A DNA stretch of 64,000 nucleotides from positions 186,001 through 250,000 of the forward strand of contig NC_083371.1 of the NCBI RefSeq assembly GCF_029542785.1, written 5' to 3'. Numbering within the stretch: the stretch's first letter is position 1; every line of letters begins with the position of its first letter. The notes beneath the pieces are model-generated. The model did not search any database, was not told the DNA's origin, and saw only the letters and a list, made by a program, of their open reading frames with translations. This DNA comes from Malassezia japonica (Eukaryota > Basidiomycota > Malasseziomycetes > Malasseziales > Malasseziaceae). The position numbers and the translations under genes are program-made. Shown piece after piece: positions 26,092 to 36,175 of the stretch.

Positions 26092-27445
26092 TTATCTATA
26101 CAGTCTCGCGCGCTTGCGCGGCGCAGGCAGCTCGTCCATCGCGTCGGCAAAGAGGTGCTTGAGCTCCTCGTCGTCGACCGACAGTGCATGTGCACTCTGC
26201 ATATGCCGACGCACGTCGTACAGGCGCGCAAACCGGCGGGGGCACGGCTCCGCCTCGGGCGCAAGCCGCGCCCATGGGCACAGCAGCACTTTGCCGCGCA
26301 CCGCGCGTCGACGCGCATCGGTATCGAGCAGGGGGCCCAGGAAGGGCAGGGGGGTATCGTTCACAGGTAGCTCCTGCTCGTGCGCACGCCGCATGTGCTG
26401 CCGCAGCAGGTGCTTGTAGCCGTAGGCCTGGCCACATACGTCGCATATATGTGGCTTTTCACGGAGGTGGACCTTGGCGAGGTGTGTCTGCAGCGCATAC
26501 GTGCTGCTAAAGGTGCGGTGGCATCCGTTCCAGGAACACGCCAATGCGCTGGTCTCTTTTTCGTCGTCGTCGTCGTCGTCGTCGTTCTCCTCCTCCTCCT
26601 CCTCCTCCTCCTCCTCCTCCTCCTCCTCGTCATCGCGCTCTTCGTCTCTTTCGTCTTCCTCCCCCTCCTTCCTTGCATCCCTCGACTCGTGCAGACGCAT
26701 GTGCTTGCGGAGATTCTCGCGGTTCGCAAACGTCCGCCCTTCGCACTCCGGCCGTGGACACTGTGGCGGATGGCAATCGCGGATGTGCCGCTGCAGCTCG
26801 GTCCACGTCGAAAAGGTCGGCGTTTCCTCGTGTGGCAGGACGCACATGTAGCGGCTTGTATCGTGCACGCGCATGTGCTGTGTGCGCTTGGCATTCGTTG
26901 CAAACCGCTTGTCGCAGCCTTCGTGCGAGCACGCGAATGGGTGCGCTGCATGCTCTTCGCCCTGGTCGGCGTGCACTTGGCGCATATGCATGCGCAGGAA
27001 TTTGCGCTTGGAAAAGAACCGGCCGCACCCCTCTTCTGCACACCTGTACAAGCCCGAGACGGACGTCTCGCCGAGCGTCGCGAGGTCGCCGGTCGTCACG
27101 CCCTGCACGGCCTCTGCGCCCGCGTGGCACGCGACGGTATGACGATGCAGATGCTGCGCCGTCCAGAATGCCTTGCCGCATCCCTCCTGCGTGCATGCAA
27201 AGGGCTTCTCGGAAGCGTCCATATGGGAGCGCGCGTGCGCCGCGAGGTGCGTCGCACGCATGTACGACGCGCCACACTCGGTGCACTGAAATGGGCGCTG
27301 CGTAAGAAGCCACACGTACCTCGCCCGTATGCGAGCGCTGGTGCTCGACAAGACGCGCCTCTTTCCTATAGCGCTTACCGCATCCCGGCGCATCACACAC
27401 CCACGCGCCGGGGGATCGGCCCTCGTCTGGCGCCTCCCCCGCCAT
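26092..27445 (-). CDS. Transcription factor IIIA-like ten-finger C2H2 protein
   Basis: Exons 27320-27445 and 26092-27297, one 22-nt intron, 443 aa. Splicing joins finger 1 (CDAPGCGKRYRKEARLVEH) through HTGERPFQC to finger 2. Nine or ten C2H2 fingers are visible, with TFIIIA-type spacing and linkers. Finger 6 (CVLPHEETPTF) lacks a clear second cysteine, and the last finger is separated by a spacer of about 50 residues, as in S. pombe TFIIIA. Between fingers 7 and 8 there is a long Glu/Asp run. TFIIIA binds the 5S rRNA gene and recruits TFIIIC and TFIIIB (family knowledge). A CACGTG box lies 22 bp upstream of the ATG, and the RBM39 stop codon is 35 bp upstream. Confidence 0.88.
26561..26630 (-). 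repeat. GTC and CTC trinucleotide runs encoding polyAsp/polyGlu in TFIIIA
   Basis: On the plus strand eight GTC-type units are followed by fourteen CTC/TCC units. On the coding strand these read as GAG (Glu) then GAC (Asp), forming the acidic insert between zinc fingers 7 and 8. It is a perfect enough microsatellite to be length-variable between strains. Confidence 0.8.
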
Positions 27446-27466
27446 CCAGGAAGCACGACAAGCTAT

Positions 27467-27472
27467 CACGTG
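27467..27472. promoter_or_regulatory. CACGTG box upstream of the TFIIIA gene
   Basis: ATCACGTGCT, 22 bp upstream of the TFIIIA start codon (27445), inside the 35-bp gap to the RBM39-like stop codon. Confidence 0.5.
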
Positions 27473-27480
27473 CTATTCAT

Positions 27481-28951
27481 TCAACCGAGCTTGGCGTGGA
27501 CGATGGCCTCGGGCACGAAGCTGGCCTCGATCCGCTTCCCGCCAAAGAAGCGGCCGTGCAGCGCGCTGCGCGCTTTTTCGGCATAGTGCGCATCGCCAAA
27601 CACGACATACACTTCGCCGTCGGGGCTGTCCTTTTCCACATAGACCTGCCGCGTGGGTCCGTACCGCTCGCATTCGAGGCGCACGTCGTCGCGCAGCTCC
27701 GCAGCCCAATCGCCGCTCTCCTCGGCGGGATTAAACATGTACTTGAGGAGGAGCGACGTGCTGGACGCACGGGGAATCGAGGCAGGACGCATACTGGGTT
27801 AGTAGGACAACGTACGGCTCCTGCGACTGGGGATCAGTGCGCGCAAGCTTTTCCATGAGCGCAAAGCGCTTTTCGGTCGAGTTGACGCCGCCGCCGCCGC
27901 CCTCGTCAAAGCGCGTCGTGAGCGGGGCCGCGTGCGCATTGCGGCTGCCGCTCGGGGGACGCGCCTTGGAGGTGCCGACGCGCATCTGGCGGCCCGCCAG
28001 CTCGAAGCCGTTGAGCTGGTCGGTGGCGCGCTGCGCATCGTCAGCGTGCTTGAACTGGACGAATGCGAAACCCTTGCTCTTTCCAGTTGCATTATCATAG
28101 TACACTTCGGCTTCGTCCAGCTCGCCAAACGGTGCAAATACCGCACGGACTTGGTCGGAGCCAATGTCGTAGTGCAGGTTGCCGACGTACAAACGTGCCG
28201 ACGGTCCCGGGGCGCCATGCGCGCCGCCGCCGCTGCCACCACCACCACCACCCCGCGGCGCAGGGCTGTGCGAGCGCATCGGCGGGGGAGGGTGCACGTC
28301 GGCCCGCGGCATCAAGAGGCAGTCGGCAGCCGCATTGAGTTTTGCGCCCTCGGCAGACTGCACCGAAATCGGCTTGCCAAACATCGAGCGCCCGTGCATC
28401 GCAATGGCAAGCAGCACAAGCTGGGGGTCCGCGAGCTCAACAAACGCCGTGTTGGTAAACTGCGCGTTGTGATAGTCGTACACAAGCTGGACAAACAAGA
28501 CGGAATCCTTGCCCAACGTCTCTTCAAAGAATTCTCCGAGATCGCGCTCGCCGACCTGCGACGGGAGCTGCGAGCAAAAGACAGAGCGCACTTCGTAGTC
28601 GTCGTTGCGGCGGGGCGCGCGGTCCGCGATGGGACTCCGACTCCGGCGGCGCGGCGGCGGCGGCGCATCGCGGCGGTCGTCGTACGAGCGCGGGCGGCCA
28701 TTCTCGTACTCCTCGTCTCCACGCCGCCGCATCGCGCGGCTGTCGTAGCGGCGGTGTGCATCCGGCGATCGCGCGCGATACGCATGGGACTCGTCCGGCC
28801 CGTCGCGGCGGCGCGACTCGGCCGCGCGGCGACGAAGCTGTTCCTGCAGCTCACGTTCACGCTCCTCCAAATCAGGCCGCGGCGCACCCGTCCCGCGGTG
28901 CGTCGGCGCGCCCGGTGTGCTGCGCAGAGCCTCCTCTCGGTCCGCGTACAT
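27481..28951 (-). CDS. RBM39/Rsd1-like splicing factor with three RRM domains
   Basis: Exons 27816-28951 and 27481-27793, one 22-nt intron, 482 aa. The N-terminus is Arg/Ser-rich. RRM1 (about 120-195) has VRSVFCSQLP and TNTAFVELAD. RRM2 (about 250-325) has RLYVGNLHYD and SKGFAFVQFK. After the splice junction comes LLLKYMFNPAEESGDW and GEVYVVFGD, the start and RNP1-like strand of the third, UHM-type RRM of RBM39. UHM domains bind tryptophan-containing ligand motifs in U2AF and SF3b1 (family knowledge), which is of interest given the tiny introns here. A CACGTG box lies 33 bp upstream of the ATG; a tRNA gene follows upstream. Confidence 0.92.
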
Positions 28952-28983
28952 CGTGGCGATGGGAAGAAAGGGGACGCGCGCTC

Positions 28984-28989
28984 CACGTG
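28984..28989. promoter_or_regulatory. CACGTG box upstream of the RBM39-like gene
   Basis: TCCACGTGAC between the RBM39-like ATG (28951) and the tRNA-Ala gene. Confidence 0.5.
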
Positions 28990-29000
28990 ACAAAAAGGGA

Positions 29001-29005
29001 AAAAA
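29001..29005 (-). terminator. RNA polymerase III T-run terminator of tRNA-Ala
   Basis: TTTTT on the minus strand begins two bases after the discriminator base of the tRNA gene; five T residues suffice for Pol III termination. Confidence 0.8.
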
Positions 29006-29006
29006 T

Positions 29007-29100
29007 TGGACACGACGGGATTTGAACCCGCGACCTACCGCTAGTGCACTTCTCCGAAGCGGATGCAAAGCGGACGTGGTAACCACTCCACCACGCGCCC
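29007..29100 (-). tRNA. tRNA-Ala(TGC) with a 21-nt intron
   Basis: Acceptor stem GGGCGCG pairs with CGTGTCC and includes the G3:U70 pair that identifies tRNA-Ala. The D arm is GTGG/CCAC, and the T arm is GCGGG-TTCAAAT-CCCGT. The anticodon loop reads TTTGCA, then an intron (29043-29063), then A and the 3' stem GCGGT, giving anticodon TGC. The intron contains GTGCAC, complementary to the anticodon bases, as expected for splicing endonuclease substrates. Position 27/43 is a T-T mismatch. The mature length is 73 nt including discriminator A. A Cys reading (anticodon GCA) needs a six-base variable loop and lacks the G3:U70 logic, so I prefer Ala. Confidence 0.8.
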
Positions 29101-29131
29101 AGCCTAATAGTGATTTCGTCGCCTACATCTG

Positions 29132-30857
29132 TTATGAATCGCCGGTGTTTTCGGGCGCGGCCATCGCACAGCAATACGTGTCGCTGTCGAGCAGCAGCAG
29201 CGCTTGGCCGTCGGGCGACCACGCCAGCCGCATTGCACTAAAGTGTTCTGCGTCAGAAGGATACACGTACCGTTGGGAATGGCAACCGCTTCGGCACTCT
29301 GCGCTCCACTCCTCTGCAGCGAATAAAGGTATACTGCGCTCTTGCCGGTCACGATCGCCAGCGTGCCGTACTGCCCGGGCTTCCAGGAGAGCGCATGGAC
29401 GGGCGAAGAGAGCTTCAAAACGGCGTGGAGCCGCAGGCGCGCGTCGGTGCGCCGCTCGCTTACGCCGTCAAAGACATAGAGTAGGACATGCATTGGCAGC
29501 GCCTCGTTGCGGACCGCGAGCACCGTGCCGTCCCAATTCCACTCCATCCAGCACACGCCGCACTTGGTCGGATTCGACTGGTCCTGCCGCGCAGCAGGTG
29601 CCTCCATAGGCAACACGTCGCGCTCAAACGGCACAATGCCTTGGCCTTGTGTCGCCTCGAACCAGCGCCGCGGTTCGCGCCAGACGGCCACGTCGGGGCG
29701 GTGTGCAGCGAGGGCGATGCGCCGCACATCCAGGGTATATACTTCAGACCAGTCCTCGCTCGAGAGGATGCGCACGCGCTCGTCGTAGCCGCCGATCGCA
29801 AGAAAGGCACTCGAGGGGTGCCACGCGACATGGCGCACGCCGAGGCCGCCGCCGGCGACACGCGCCACGATCGACGCGCCGGATTTGCGCTGCGACGTGC
29901 TCGCGCGCAGCGACGCGCTCTTGGAAAAGCGCGATGTGCGCATCGGCACGCGCCGCGCCCGCTGCGGCCCCGAGCCCGACTCGGCGAGCGCCGCCTTGGC
30001 GTCGGCCGGGGCAATGGCGATCTGGGTCGTGGGCACGCTGCTCTCTGCGTCGATCGCAAAGGTGGCTAGGTGCGTGCCTGCGAGTGCGTACAGGGCCACG
30101 CGATACTCGAGTGCGGAATCCCACACGGCCAGCACATGCCCGTCGGGGCTCCAAGCCGCGCCGCTCGGCTCGCTCACATGCAGCTTGATCGACTGAATGA
30201 GTGTTGGACGACGTACGCGCTCCAATTTCCACGACACCGGCTGTTGCATCGACGGCGCGTCGGCCGATTCGGGCGCGTATAGCGCAAAGTAGTCGCTCTC
30301 TGCGTCGCGCTGCAAGAATCCCACCGCGTCCGAGCGCAGCGGGTGGGCGTATGCTGGGTGAGCATTGGTTACGTACCCTTTGACAGGAGCGTCCCCGGCA
30401 GCGCCGTAAATGCCTGGTCCGCGAGCGAGTACATCACCCCCCCTGTCTCGTAGCTTGCAAACTGCACGATCGACGGCACGCGCCAGACCGGCACCCATTC
30501 AGCCTGCTGCAGTCCCCCGATCCCCGCGTCGATGCGCGCGACCCATCCCTGGCCGTCATCCGATCCGTCCGTGACGCTTGCATCCGGATCTAGCGGCAGG
30601 ATATACGACCGCCCGTTCCGCTCGTCGCGTCCAGGCACCGTGTACGCACAGGCCAGCAAAAAGAGGCCGTCCGGCGACCAGCTCAGGGCCTGCAGCGGCG
30701 TGCCGAGCTCCCAGGACCGCACGACCTGGAGCGTCCCCGAGACACGCACCTGTACCGCACTCTGCCTCTCGCCATCTATGTACGCAATAAACGTCGAGCC
30801 CGGCGAGAAGGACACGCACTCCGCTGCAGCATGGTCATACGTCGCCGTAAAGTCCAT
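29132..30857 (-). CDS. WRAP73: WRAP73/WDR8-like WD-repeat protein
   Basis: Exons 30377-30857, 29271-30353 and 29132-29247 with two 23-nt introns, 559 aa. Weak WD blades can be seen, including LQALSWSPDGLFLLAC, GAAWSPDGHVLAVWDSALEY, VRHVAWHPSSAFLAIGGYDE and, after the second junction, MRLAWSPDGQALLLLDSDTY. The WSPDG-VLAVWD-LEY block is characteristic of WRAP73/WDR8, a protein of centrosomes and, in fission yeast, of the spindle pole body with SSX2IP-like partners (family knowledge). The leader reads ACCTCCACCGC before the ATG. The alternative reading without splicing ends in frame-shifted Arg/Cys-rich tails. Confidence 0.85.
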
Positions 30858-30915
30858 GCGGTGGAGGTGTGTTGTGCCACGCGACAGACACGCGCGCCTG
30901 TCAACGTGCGCGTCG

Positions 30916-30921
30916 CACGTG
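30916..30921. promoter_or_regulatory. CACGTG box in the WRAP73/glycosyltransferase divergent spacer
   Basis: GCACGTGCGG, 58 bp upstream of the WRAP73 ATG and 156 bp upstream of the glycosyltransferase ATG, in a 220-bp spacer. Confidence 0.5.
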
Positions 30922-31077
30922 CGGCGTGTGGCAAGATTGCTGAATAAATGAAGTGCCCACGCACGTTCGCCCCTCGGTTGCGAGGCGTGCCTTTGAGACT
31001 CGCTGTGCGCGACTGGCCCCGTTTTGTTTCTGCCACATCTTCCAGCAGGCTTCTGCTGATCATTCAAGCCACTGACC

Positions 31078-32959
31078 ATGTCGGTTGAACAAGACGCTAC
31101 GCTGGAAGCGGTCTCGTTTCCCTACCCGATGGATCGCAAGCGCAAGAAGCTGCGCGTGGCGATCGTGACGGGTACGTGGCTAGGCTCACGCAGAAAACTT
31201 TCTTCCAAAGATTGATGGTGTGACGCGTACGCTTGCGCGTCTGCTCGAGCACCTCCACGCAGAGGGACACGAGGCGCTGGTTCTCGGCCCCGATACGGGT
31301 CTCACGGAGTATTCGGGCCACCCCGTGGTCGGCACGTTTGGCGTGCCGCTCGTCGTCTATCCCGGCCTGAAGCTCAACTTTGTTCGTCTGCGCTTCCTGC
31401 GCCGGCTGGAGCAGTTCCAGCCGGATGTCGTGCACTTTGTCGACCCCGTCTGGCTCGGCGCCCAGATGATGTGGATCGTAAAGCAGCGTCTGCCCGATGT
31501 GCCGTGCGTCTCGTCTTATCATACCAATTTGCCCACCTACGCTTCGCTGTTTGGCATGCCGTTCCTCGAAAATGCAATGTGGAAGCTGATCCGTTACCAG
31601 CATGACCAATGCGATATTGTTTTTTGCCCCAGTGAAACGACGCGCCGGATGCTCATTGAAAAGGGATTCAAGAACGTGGAGATCTGGAGCCGTGGTGTGG
31701 ACACCGAGACCTTTACGCCGGCGGCACGCGACGAGAACTTGCGCGCGAGCTGGGGCTGCAAGCCCAAGAGCCAGGCGCTGCTCAACACGCTGCACGACCA
31801 GGCCGCGAGCCGCTCCGCGGCGCAGGTCAAGATGGACGAGGACACCTTTATTCATACGCCCGAGAGCCTGCCGATGCTCTCGCCGGAGCTGAGCCCGCCG
31901 CCGGCGTACGAGAGCCTAAGCGATCTCCCGCCGCTCTCGGGCGCGCACTTTGCGCTGCCGCCCCCGATGGTGCCGAGCGTCGACTCGGTGCTGGCGAGCG
32001 GCGACATTGACAAGGACAGCAAGGCAGTCGTCCTGTATGTCGGCCGTATTTCGTGGGAAAAGAACATTCGCCTGGTGATCGAGGCCTTCCGCCTCTTGCC
32101 GCAGAGCGTGCGCGACAATGCGAAGCTTGTCGTGGTCGGCGACGGGCCCGCGCGCCCAGAGCTCACGCGCCTCTGCAACAAGTATGGCCTCGACGCGACA
32201 TTCATGGGGCACCAAAAAGGCAAGCGCCTCGCCTCGATGTTTGCGTCGAGCAGCATCTTTGCATTCCCGTCCTTCACCGAGACCTTTGGCCAGGTCGTGC
32301 TCGAGGCGCTCGCTTCGGGCCTGCCGGTCGTCGGTCTCCACGCCGAGGGCACGTCGGACCTCGTCTGCCACGGCATCACGGGTCTCCTGATGGACGTGCA
32401 GCGCGTCCTGACCTTTTCGTCATCGTCCGCGCGCGCGTCGGCAGTCGCTGCACGCACTGCCGCCTCGCCGGGCCGCGAGCGCTCGGGCTTTAGCGCACTG
32501 ACCCCGCGCTCGCCCCAGCGCACCTCGTCGATCCCGTCGAGCGGCGCGGTGCCGGTCGCAGCTTCGAGCACGCTCAAGCCGGGCCTCCCCACGCCCATCC
32601 TCTCGGTGAAAGAGTTTGCGGCGGCGATGGCCCAGGGATCGACCTCATTCCCCCAATGCGCACAGGCCTACAGCATCCTGCTCGAGCGCCTGATCCGCGA
32701 CCGCACGCTGCGCGCGACCATGGGACAGCGCGCGCAGCAGTACGCCGCGAACAAGACTTGGTGGGACGCGATGGACGCCCCGGTGCGTGGCTACGAGCAG
32801 GTGATTGCGCGCCGCGGCAAGTCGAACCTCACCGACACGGAGCTCGAGGCGCTGCGGAATGCGCAGCGCCGCATCCTTCCCCTCACCGGCCCGATCGTCA
32901 AGACGATCGTCGCACTGTACCTTGCCCTTTTTGTTGCGCTTTGGACGTGGCTGTTGTGA
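31078..32959 (+). CDS. GT4-family glycosyltransferase, SQD2-like, tail-anchored
   Basis: Exons 31078-31171 and 31194-32959, one 22-nt intron, 619 aa. Splicing restores VAIVTENFLPKIDGVTRTL, the conserved start of SQD2-like GT4 enzymes. Other landmarks are DVVHFVDPVWLG, CVSSYHTNLPTYA, VEIWSRGVDTETF, the second Rossmann domain VVLYVGRISWEKNIRLV and the nucleotide-sugar motif FPSFTETFGQVVLEALASG. Insertions of low complexity sit near residues 240-280 and 410-465. The C-terminus is a hydrophobic helix (IVKTIVALYLALFVALWTW), suggesting tail anchoring in a membrane. The sugar acceptor in fungi is not known to me; sulfolipid synthesis is not expected in a yeast. Confidence 0.92.
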
Positions 32960-33006
32960 GGCCCTCACCTTTGTACTATCAGTGTTTCGTAGATTTATCT
33001 GCTAAA

Positions 33007-34833
33007 CTATCGCCTGGGTCCTTTGACATGGCTAAACACGTCGAGCGCCGAAGGCTTCTTGGCCACGGGCTGCACACCGTGGCGCGCGTTGCGCGCACGC
33101 TCTTTTTCGCGCTGCAGCTTCTCGCGCAGGGCGGTGGTGTTGGCGTCGACAACGTTTTGGCGTTTCTTGCGCAGGTAGCGCTTCATCGCACTGTTGCGGC
33201 CACGCGCCTTGTTCTTTTCTTTCGCGACGCCTTTGGCGGGGGCGGCCGCACGGTCGTACGCGCCGTCGAGGTCGTCGTCCGCCTCGTCCTCCATCGCCTC
33301 GTCGAGCTGCAGACGCTGCGCGCGCGTCAGGCGAGCATAGGGCGTGCCGTCGGCTGCGCGCGGCACACGGTCGCCGCCGCGCGCCGCCACGATCGGCTGG
33401 TCGGCCCGCGACGCCTTCGTGTCGAGCTGGCCCACCACGTCGGGGTCGACCGTGATCATCTCCGGCTGGATCTTGTCCAGCAGGCTGCGCACCTCGCGCT
33501 CGCGACGGCGCGTCTTGGACTCGTAGGGGTCCGCCTCGCTCGAGTCAAACGTCGGTTCACCGGCGCCAGGCACCAGCAGGCTCGAAAAGCCATTCGCATG
33601 GCCCACGCCAAGCACATCCTCGTACGGACAAAAGCGCACTTGGAGCGGCATCAGCTGGGGGAAGTTGTGGGAGAGGTAGGGGCCGGGTGGCGCATTGCCG
33701 AGCGGCGCTTGGGTATTGTATAAACTCACATGGCTGCCCCAGCCCACGCCGAGCAGGCCACGCTGCGAATAGGCGACGTCGCTCGCAGGGCGCCGCGTCA
33801 CCCACTCGCGGCGGGGGCCTTTGCCGAGCATGCGCATGTCCCACACCTTGACGTGGCCGTCCAGGCCGCTGGTCACCATCTCGCGGCCGCCTTCGTGCGC
33901 ATTGATCGCAATGCCAGACACGGGGCCGCGGTGCGCAAGCATCTTGACCGCGGGCGTCGACAGATTCGGCGTCCAGAGCGTCACGGTACCGTTCGCATGG
34001 CCCAGGTGGATCACGGCCGTAAGCGGGTTTTGTGCCATCGTCGCGCACGAACCAAGACCGGTGCGGTGCGAAGCGACGAGCTGGCCGGTCGACGTGTCCT
34101 GGTACTTGAGGTAGCCGGGCTTGCCGATCGTCGCGAGGAGAAAGTGGTAGGGCAAAAACTCGAGGCGGTTCACCTCGATATGGTCCTTCAGGCGGTGGAT
34201 CTCGATGCCGCTCTGGTCGTAAATATAGCAGTATTTCTTTTGCGCAGCAGCAAAGAAGGAGTGGTCGTGCAGCCAGCACACGTCGCGCACCGTTTCGCGC
34301 ACTTGGATCTCGCACGAAAGCTTGCCACTCTGCCAGTCAAACGCAGCAAGGTGGCCTTTGCGGCCGCCGAGAAGCAGGTGACGGCCATTGCGCGTGTAGT
34401 CGCAGCGGTAGGGACCGAGACTCGGCACGCCACGCGACCCACCGAGATTCAGATCGAATCCCTTGCGTGCCGTCTCGACGCCGACTTCGCTCTGGATCTG
34501 CGCCTGCGTCACGCGCGCAGTTCGCTCCATCTCGTCGTCGACTTCAATCATACCGGCGTCTTCACCAGGCACGGCACCATGCAGGTACGTGTCGGCAAGC
34601 TCGGCATGCTTCTCGGCACGCTTGCGCGACAGGTACTGCTTCGAAAGATCCGAGCGCAGCTTCTTGTCTTTAATGTTCGACAGAGACTTGGGCGGGCGCA
34701 TGCCGAGCGTCTCTTCCGGGGTCGACTGCTGCAGCGACACGGGAATGCGTGTCGACCGCGCAATGCTATTTTCCTGTAGCTTGAGCGCCTCATCCGAGTG
34801 CTTTCCGCCCTTGCGGCGGTCCTTGCCTGCCAT
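33007..34833 (-). CDS. UTP7: UTP7 (BING4-type WD-repeat) SSU processome factor
   Basis: 608 aa, intronless. Utp7 is part of the small-subunit processome that assembles on pre-18S rRNA. The N-terminus is basic and helical (DLSKQYLSRKRAEKHAE). WD blades include YTRNGRHLLLGGRKGHLAAF, VRDVCWLHDHSFFAAAQKK, NGTVTLWTPNLSTPA and MVTSGLDGHVKVWDMR. The C-terminal BING4CT segment follows (SHNFPQLMPLQVRFCPYEDV, GHANGFSSLLVPGAGEP). It ends in a lysine-rich tail. A CACGTG box lies 65 bp upstream, between this gene and tRNA-Trp. Confidence 0.96.
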   Translation of the reverse strand: MAGKDRRKGGKHSDEALKLQENSIARSTRIPVSLQQSTPEETLGMRPPKSLSNIKDKKLRSDLSKQYLSRKRAEKHAELADTYLHGAVPGEDAGMIEVDDEMERTARVTQAQIQSEVGVETARKGFDLNLGGSRGVPSLGPYRCDYTRNGRHLLLGGRKGHLAAFDWQSGKLSCEIQVRETVRDVCWLHDHSFFAAAQKKYCYIYDQSGIEIHRLKDHIEVNRLEFLPYHFLLATIGKPGYLKYQDTSTGQLVASHRTGLGSCATMAQNPLTAVIHLGHANGTVTLWTPNLSTPAVKMLAHRGPVSGIAINAHEGGREMVTSGLDGHVKVWDMRMLGKGPRREWVTRRPASDVAYSQRGLLGVGWGSHVSLYNTQAPLGNAPPGPYLSHNFPQLMPLQVRFCPYEDVLGVGHANGFSSLLVPGAGEPTFDSSEADPYESKTRRREREVRSLLDKIQPEMITVDPDVVGQLDTKASRADQPIVAARGGDRVPRAADGTPYARLTRAQRLQLDEAMEDEADDDLDGAYDRAAAPAKGVAKEKNKARGRNSAMKRYLRKKRQNVVDANTTALREKLQREKERARNARHGVQPVAKKPSALDVFSHVKGPRR

Positions 34834-34897
34834 CTTCTGTCAGCGGCACGCAGCGGCGGGGGTGGAAGCGGTCGGCGCAGCGAAATTTCTTTTCGGG

Positions 34898-34903
34898 CAC
34901 GTG
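34898..34903. promoter_or_regulatory. CACGTG box upstream of UTP7
   Basis: GGCACGTGGC, 65 bp upstream of the UTP7 ATG (34833) and 39 bp from the 3' end of the tRNA-Trp gene. Confidence 0.5.
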
Positions 34904-34932
34904 GCAATGTGGAGGTCCTAAAAAGAAAGGGC

Positions 34933-34937
34933 AAAAA
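34933..34937 (-). terminator. RNA polymerase III T-run terminator of tRNA-Trp
   Basis: TTTTT on the minus strand, four bases downstream of the tRNA 3' end. Confidence 0.8.
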
Positions 34938-34941
34938 GGAA

Positions 34942-35045
34942 TGACCGAGACCCGATTCGAACGGATAACCTTCTGGAGACTCCACTGTCAAGACAAAGTC
35001 TTCAACATGCTGGAATCAGACGCGCTACCGTTGCGCCACTCAGCC
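34942..35045 (-). tRNA. tRNA-Trp(CCA) with a 32-nt intron
   Basis: Acceptor GGCTGAG pairs with CTCGGTC through two G-U pairs. The body TGGCGCAACGGTAGCGCGTCTGA closely resembles known fungal tRNA-Trp. The anticodon loop reads TTCCAG, then an intron of about 32 nt (34978-35009), then T and the stem half CCAGA; the T arm is ATCCG-TTCGAAT-CGGGT. The intron contains GTGGAG, complementary to the anticodon. Pair 31/39 appears as A-C, a weak point at the base of the loop. Splice-site placement follows the canonical 37/38 position. Confidence 0.88.
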
Positions 35046-35096
35046 AAATTCATTTGGTACGTGCAAGTATTGCATCTTTGTACCTGCTTTAGTTCG

Positions 35097-36041
35097 CTAC
35101 GTGTAGTGCTTAAAGTAGTCGTACTGGCTAAAGAACTTTTTGGCGTCGGTTGTTTCCTCGCCAGGGCCGCGCGTCGCGCGCCCACGCTTGATTCCGCGAG
35201 CGGACTCTTGTTTTTCGCGGAGGACGCGGTCCTCGCGCAGCCACGCCAGCGCAAGGTCGAGCAGCGAGACTTCGGACGCGTTTGCGGCATCTGCGTGCAT
35301 CGCCTCGCGCAGCGGCGCGGGCAGCGATGCTTGCAGCTGGTCCGGAAGCGTCGAGTCCAAGCGGATGGGCCACGGCAGCGGGAGGTCGGTCGTCGTGCGG
35401 CCCAGCTGCAAGTGCACCAAGTTGGTAGGGAAATGGTGGATGCCGTCGAAGATGTGCGTTGCATAGACGATCGTCGCACCGCGCTCGATGCTCTCTTCCT
35501 TCAAAAAGTCGAGCAGGTCGCAGCGCACCTGGACGTCGAGGTCGACCGTGACTTCGTCGAGCAGCAGCAAACGCCACGGCTCCATCAGGCCCATGCACAG
35601 CTGCACACGTCGGCGCTCGCCATCGCTGATCGCATGCATCCTCCACGAGAGATCCACATCAAGCAAATCCAGCAGACGATCGCGGCGCTCGCTGTAGCGG
35701 AATCCGCCGACCGAGTTGAGAAAGTGCTCGACGGTAATGTCGCTGCGCACCACCGGATTCATCGCCCACTCGGTGCCCAGATAGGTAATGCCTCGCGGCG
35801 GCGAGTGAAACACATCCTTGCCAAACACCTTGATGTTGGCATTGCACAGGCGCTTGCCGGCGAGCAGGCGCAGCAGGGTGCTTTTTCCTGCGCCATTGGC
35901 ACCAATCAACAAGCACCGTGCGCCCGGAGGAAGCTGCAGTGTGCACCCCTCGAGCGCCTGCGCGGCCCCCGCCGCAAACTGGTATTGTAAATTGTGTACG
36001 TCGACCGCGAGGACGCCCGAATCCAACTGTACGTCCGCCAT
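35097..36041 (-). CDS. CAF16: CAF16-type soluble ABC ATPase
   Basis: 314 aa, intronless, no membrane segments. The single ABC cassette has Walker [21 protein letters not shown], a degenerate signature [10 protein letters not shown] (usual LSGGQ), Walker [15 protein letters not shown] and the H-loop [10 protein letters not shown]. Yeast Caf16 is an ABC ATPase associated with the CCR4-NOT complex (family knowledge). The threonine after the Walker B Glu (DEVT) and the length match that subfamily. The C-terminus ends [13 protein letters not shown]. Confidence 0.93.
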   Translation of the reverse strand: MADVQLDSGVLAVDVHNLQYQFAAGAAQALEGCTLQLPPGARCLLIGANGAGKSTLLRLLAGKRLCNANIKVFGKDVFHSPPRGITYLGTEWAMNPVVRSDITVEHFLNSVGGFRYSERRDRLLDLLDVDLSWRMHAISDGERRRVQLCMGLMEPWRLLLLDEVTVDLDVQVRCDLLDFLKEESIERGATIVYATHIFDGIHHFPTNLVHLQLGRTTTDLPLPWPIRLDSTLPDQLQASLPAPLREAMHADAANASEVSLLDLALAWLREDRVLREKQESARGIKRGRATRGPGEETTDAKKFFSQYDYFKHYT

Positions 36042-36175
36042 GGTGCACCGTGTGTTGGTCCGCGCGCCGCTTACTAATCAAGGAAGCCGCTCCCGGCTTG
36101 ATGGGGCTATATCTATACAACTTGGATGGCATAACTTGGTCGTTCTCAAGCTCCTGTCCAAACCGTGCAGGGTCA

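Noticed and set aside
29007..29100. tRNA-Cys(GCA) reading of the first tRNA
   Set aside because: Requires a shifted anticodon stem and six-base variable loop; the G3:U70 pair and GGGC start support tRNA-Ala(TGC).
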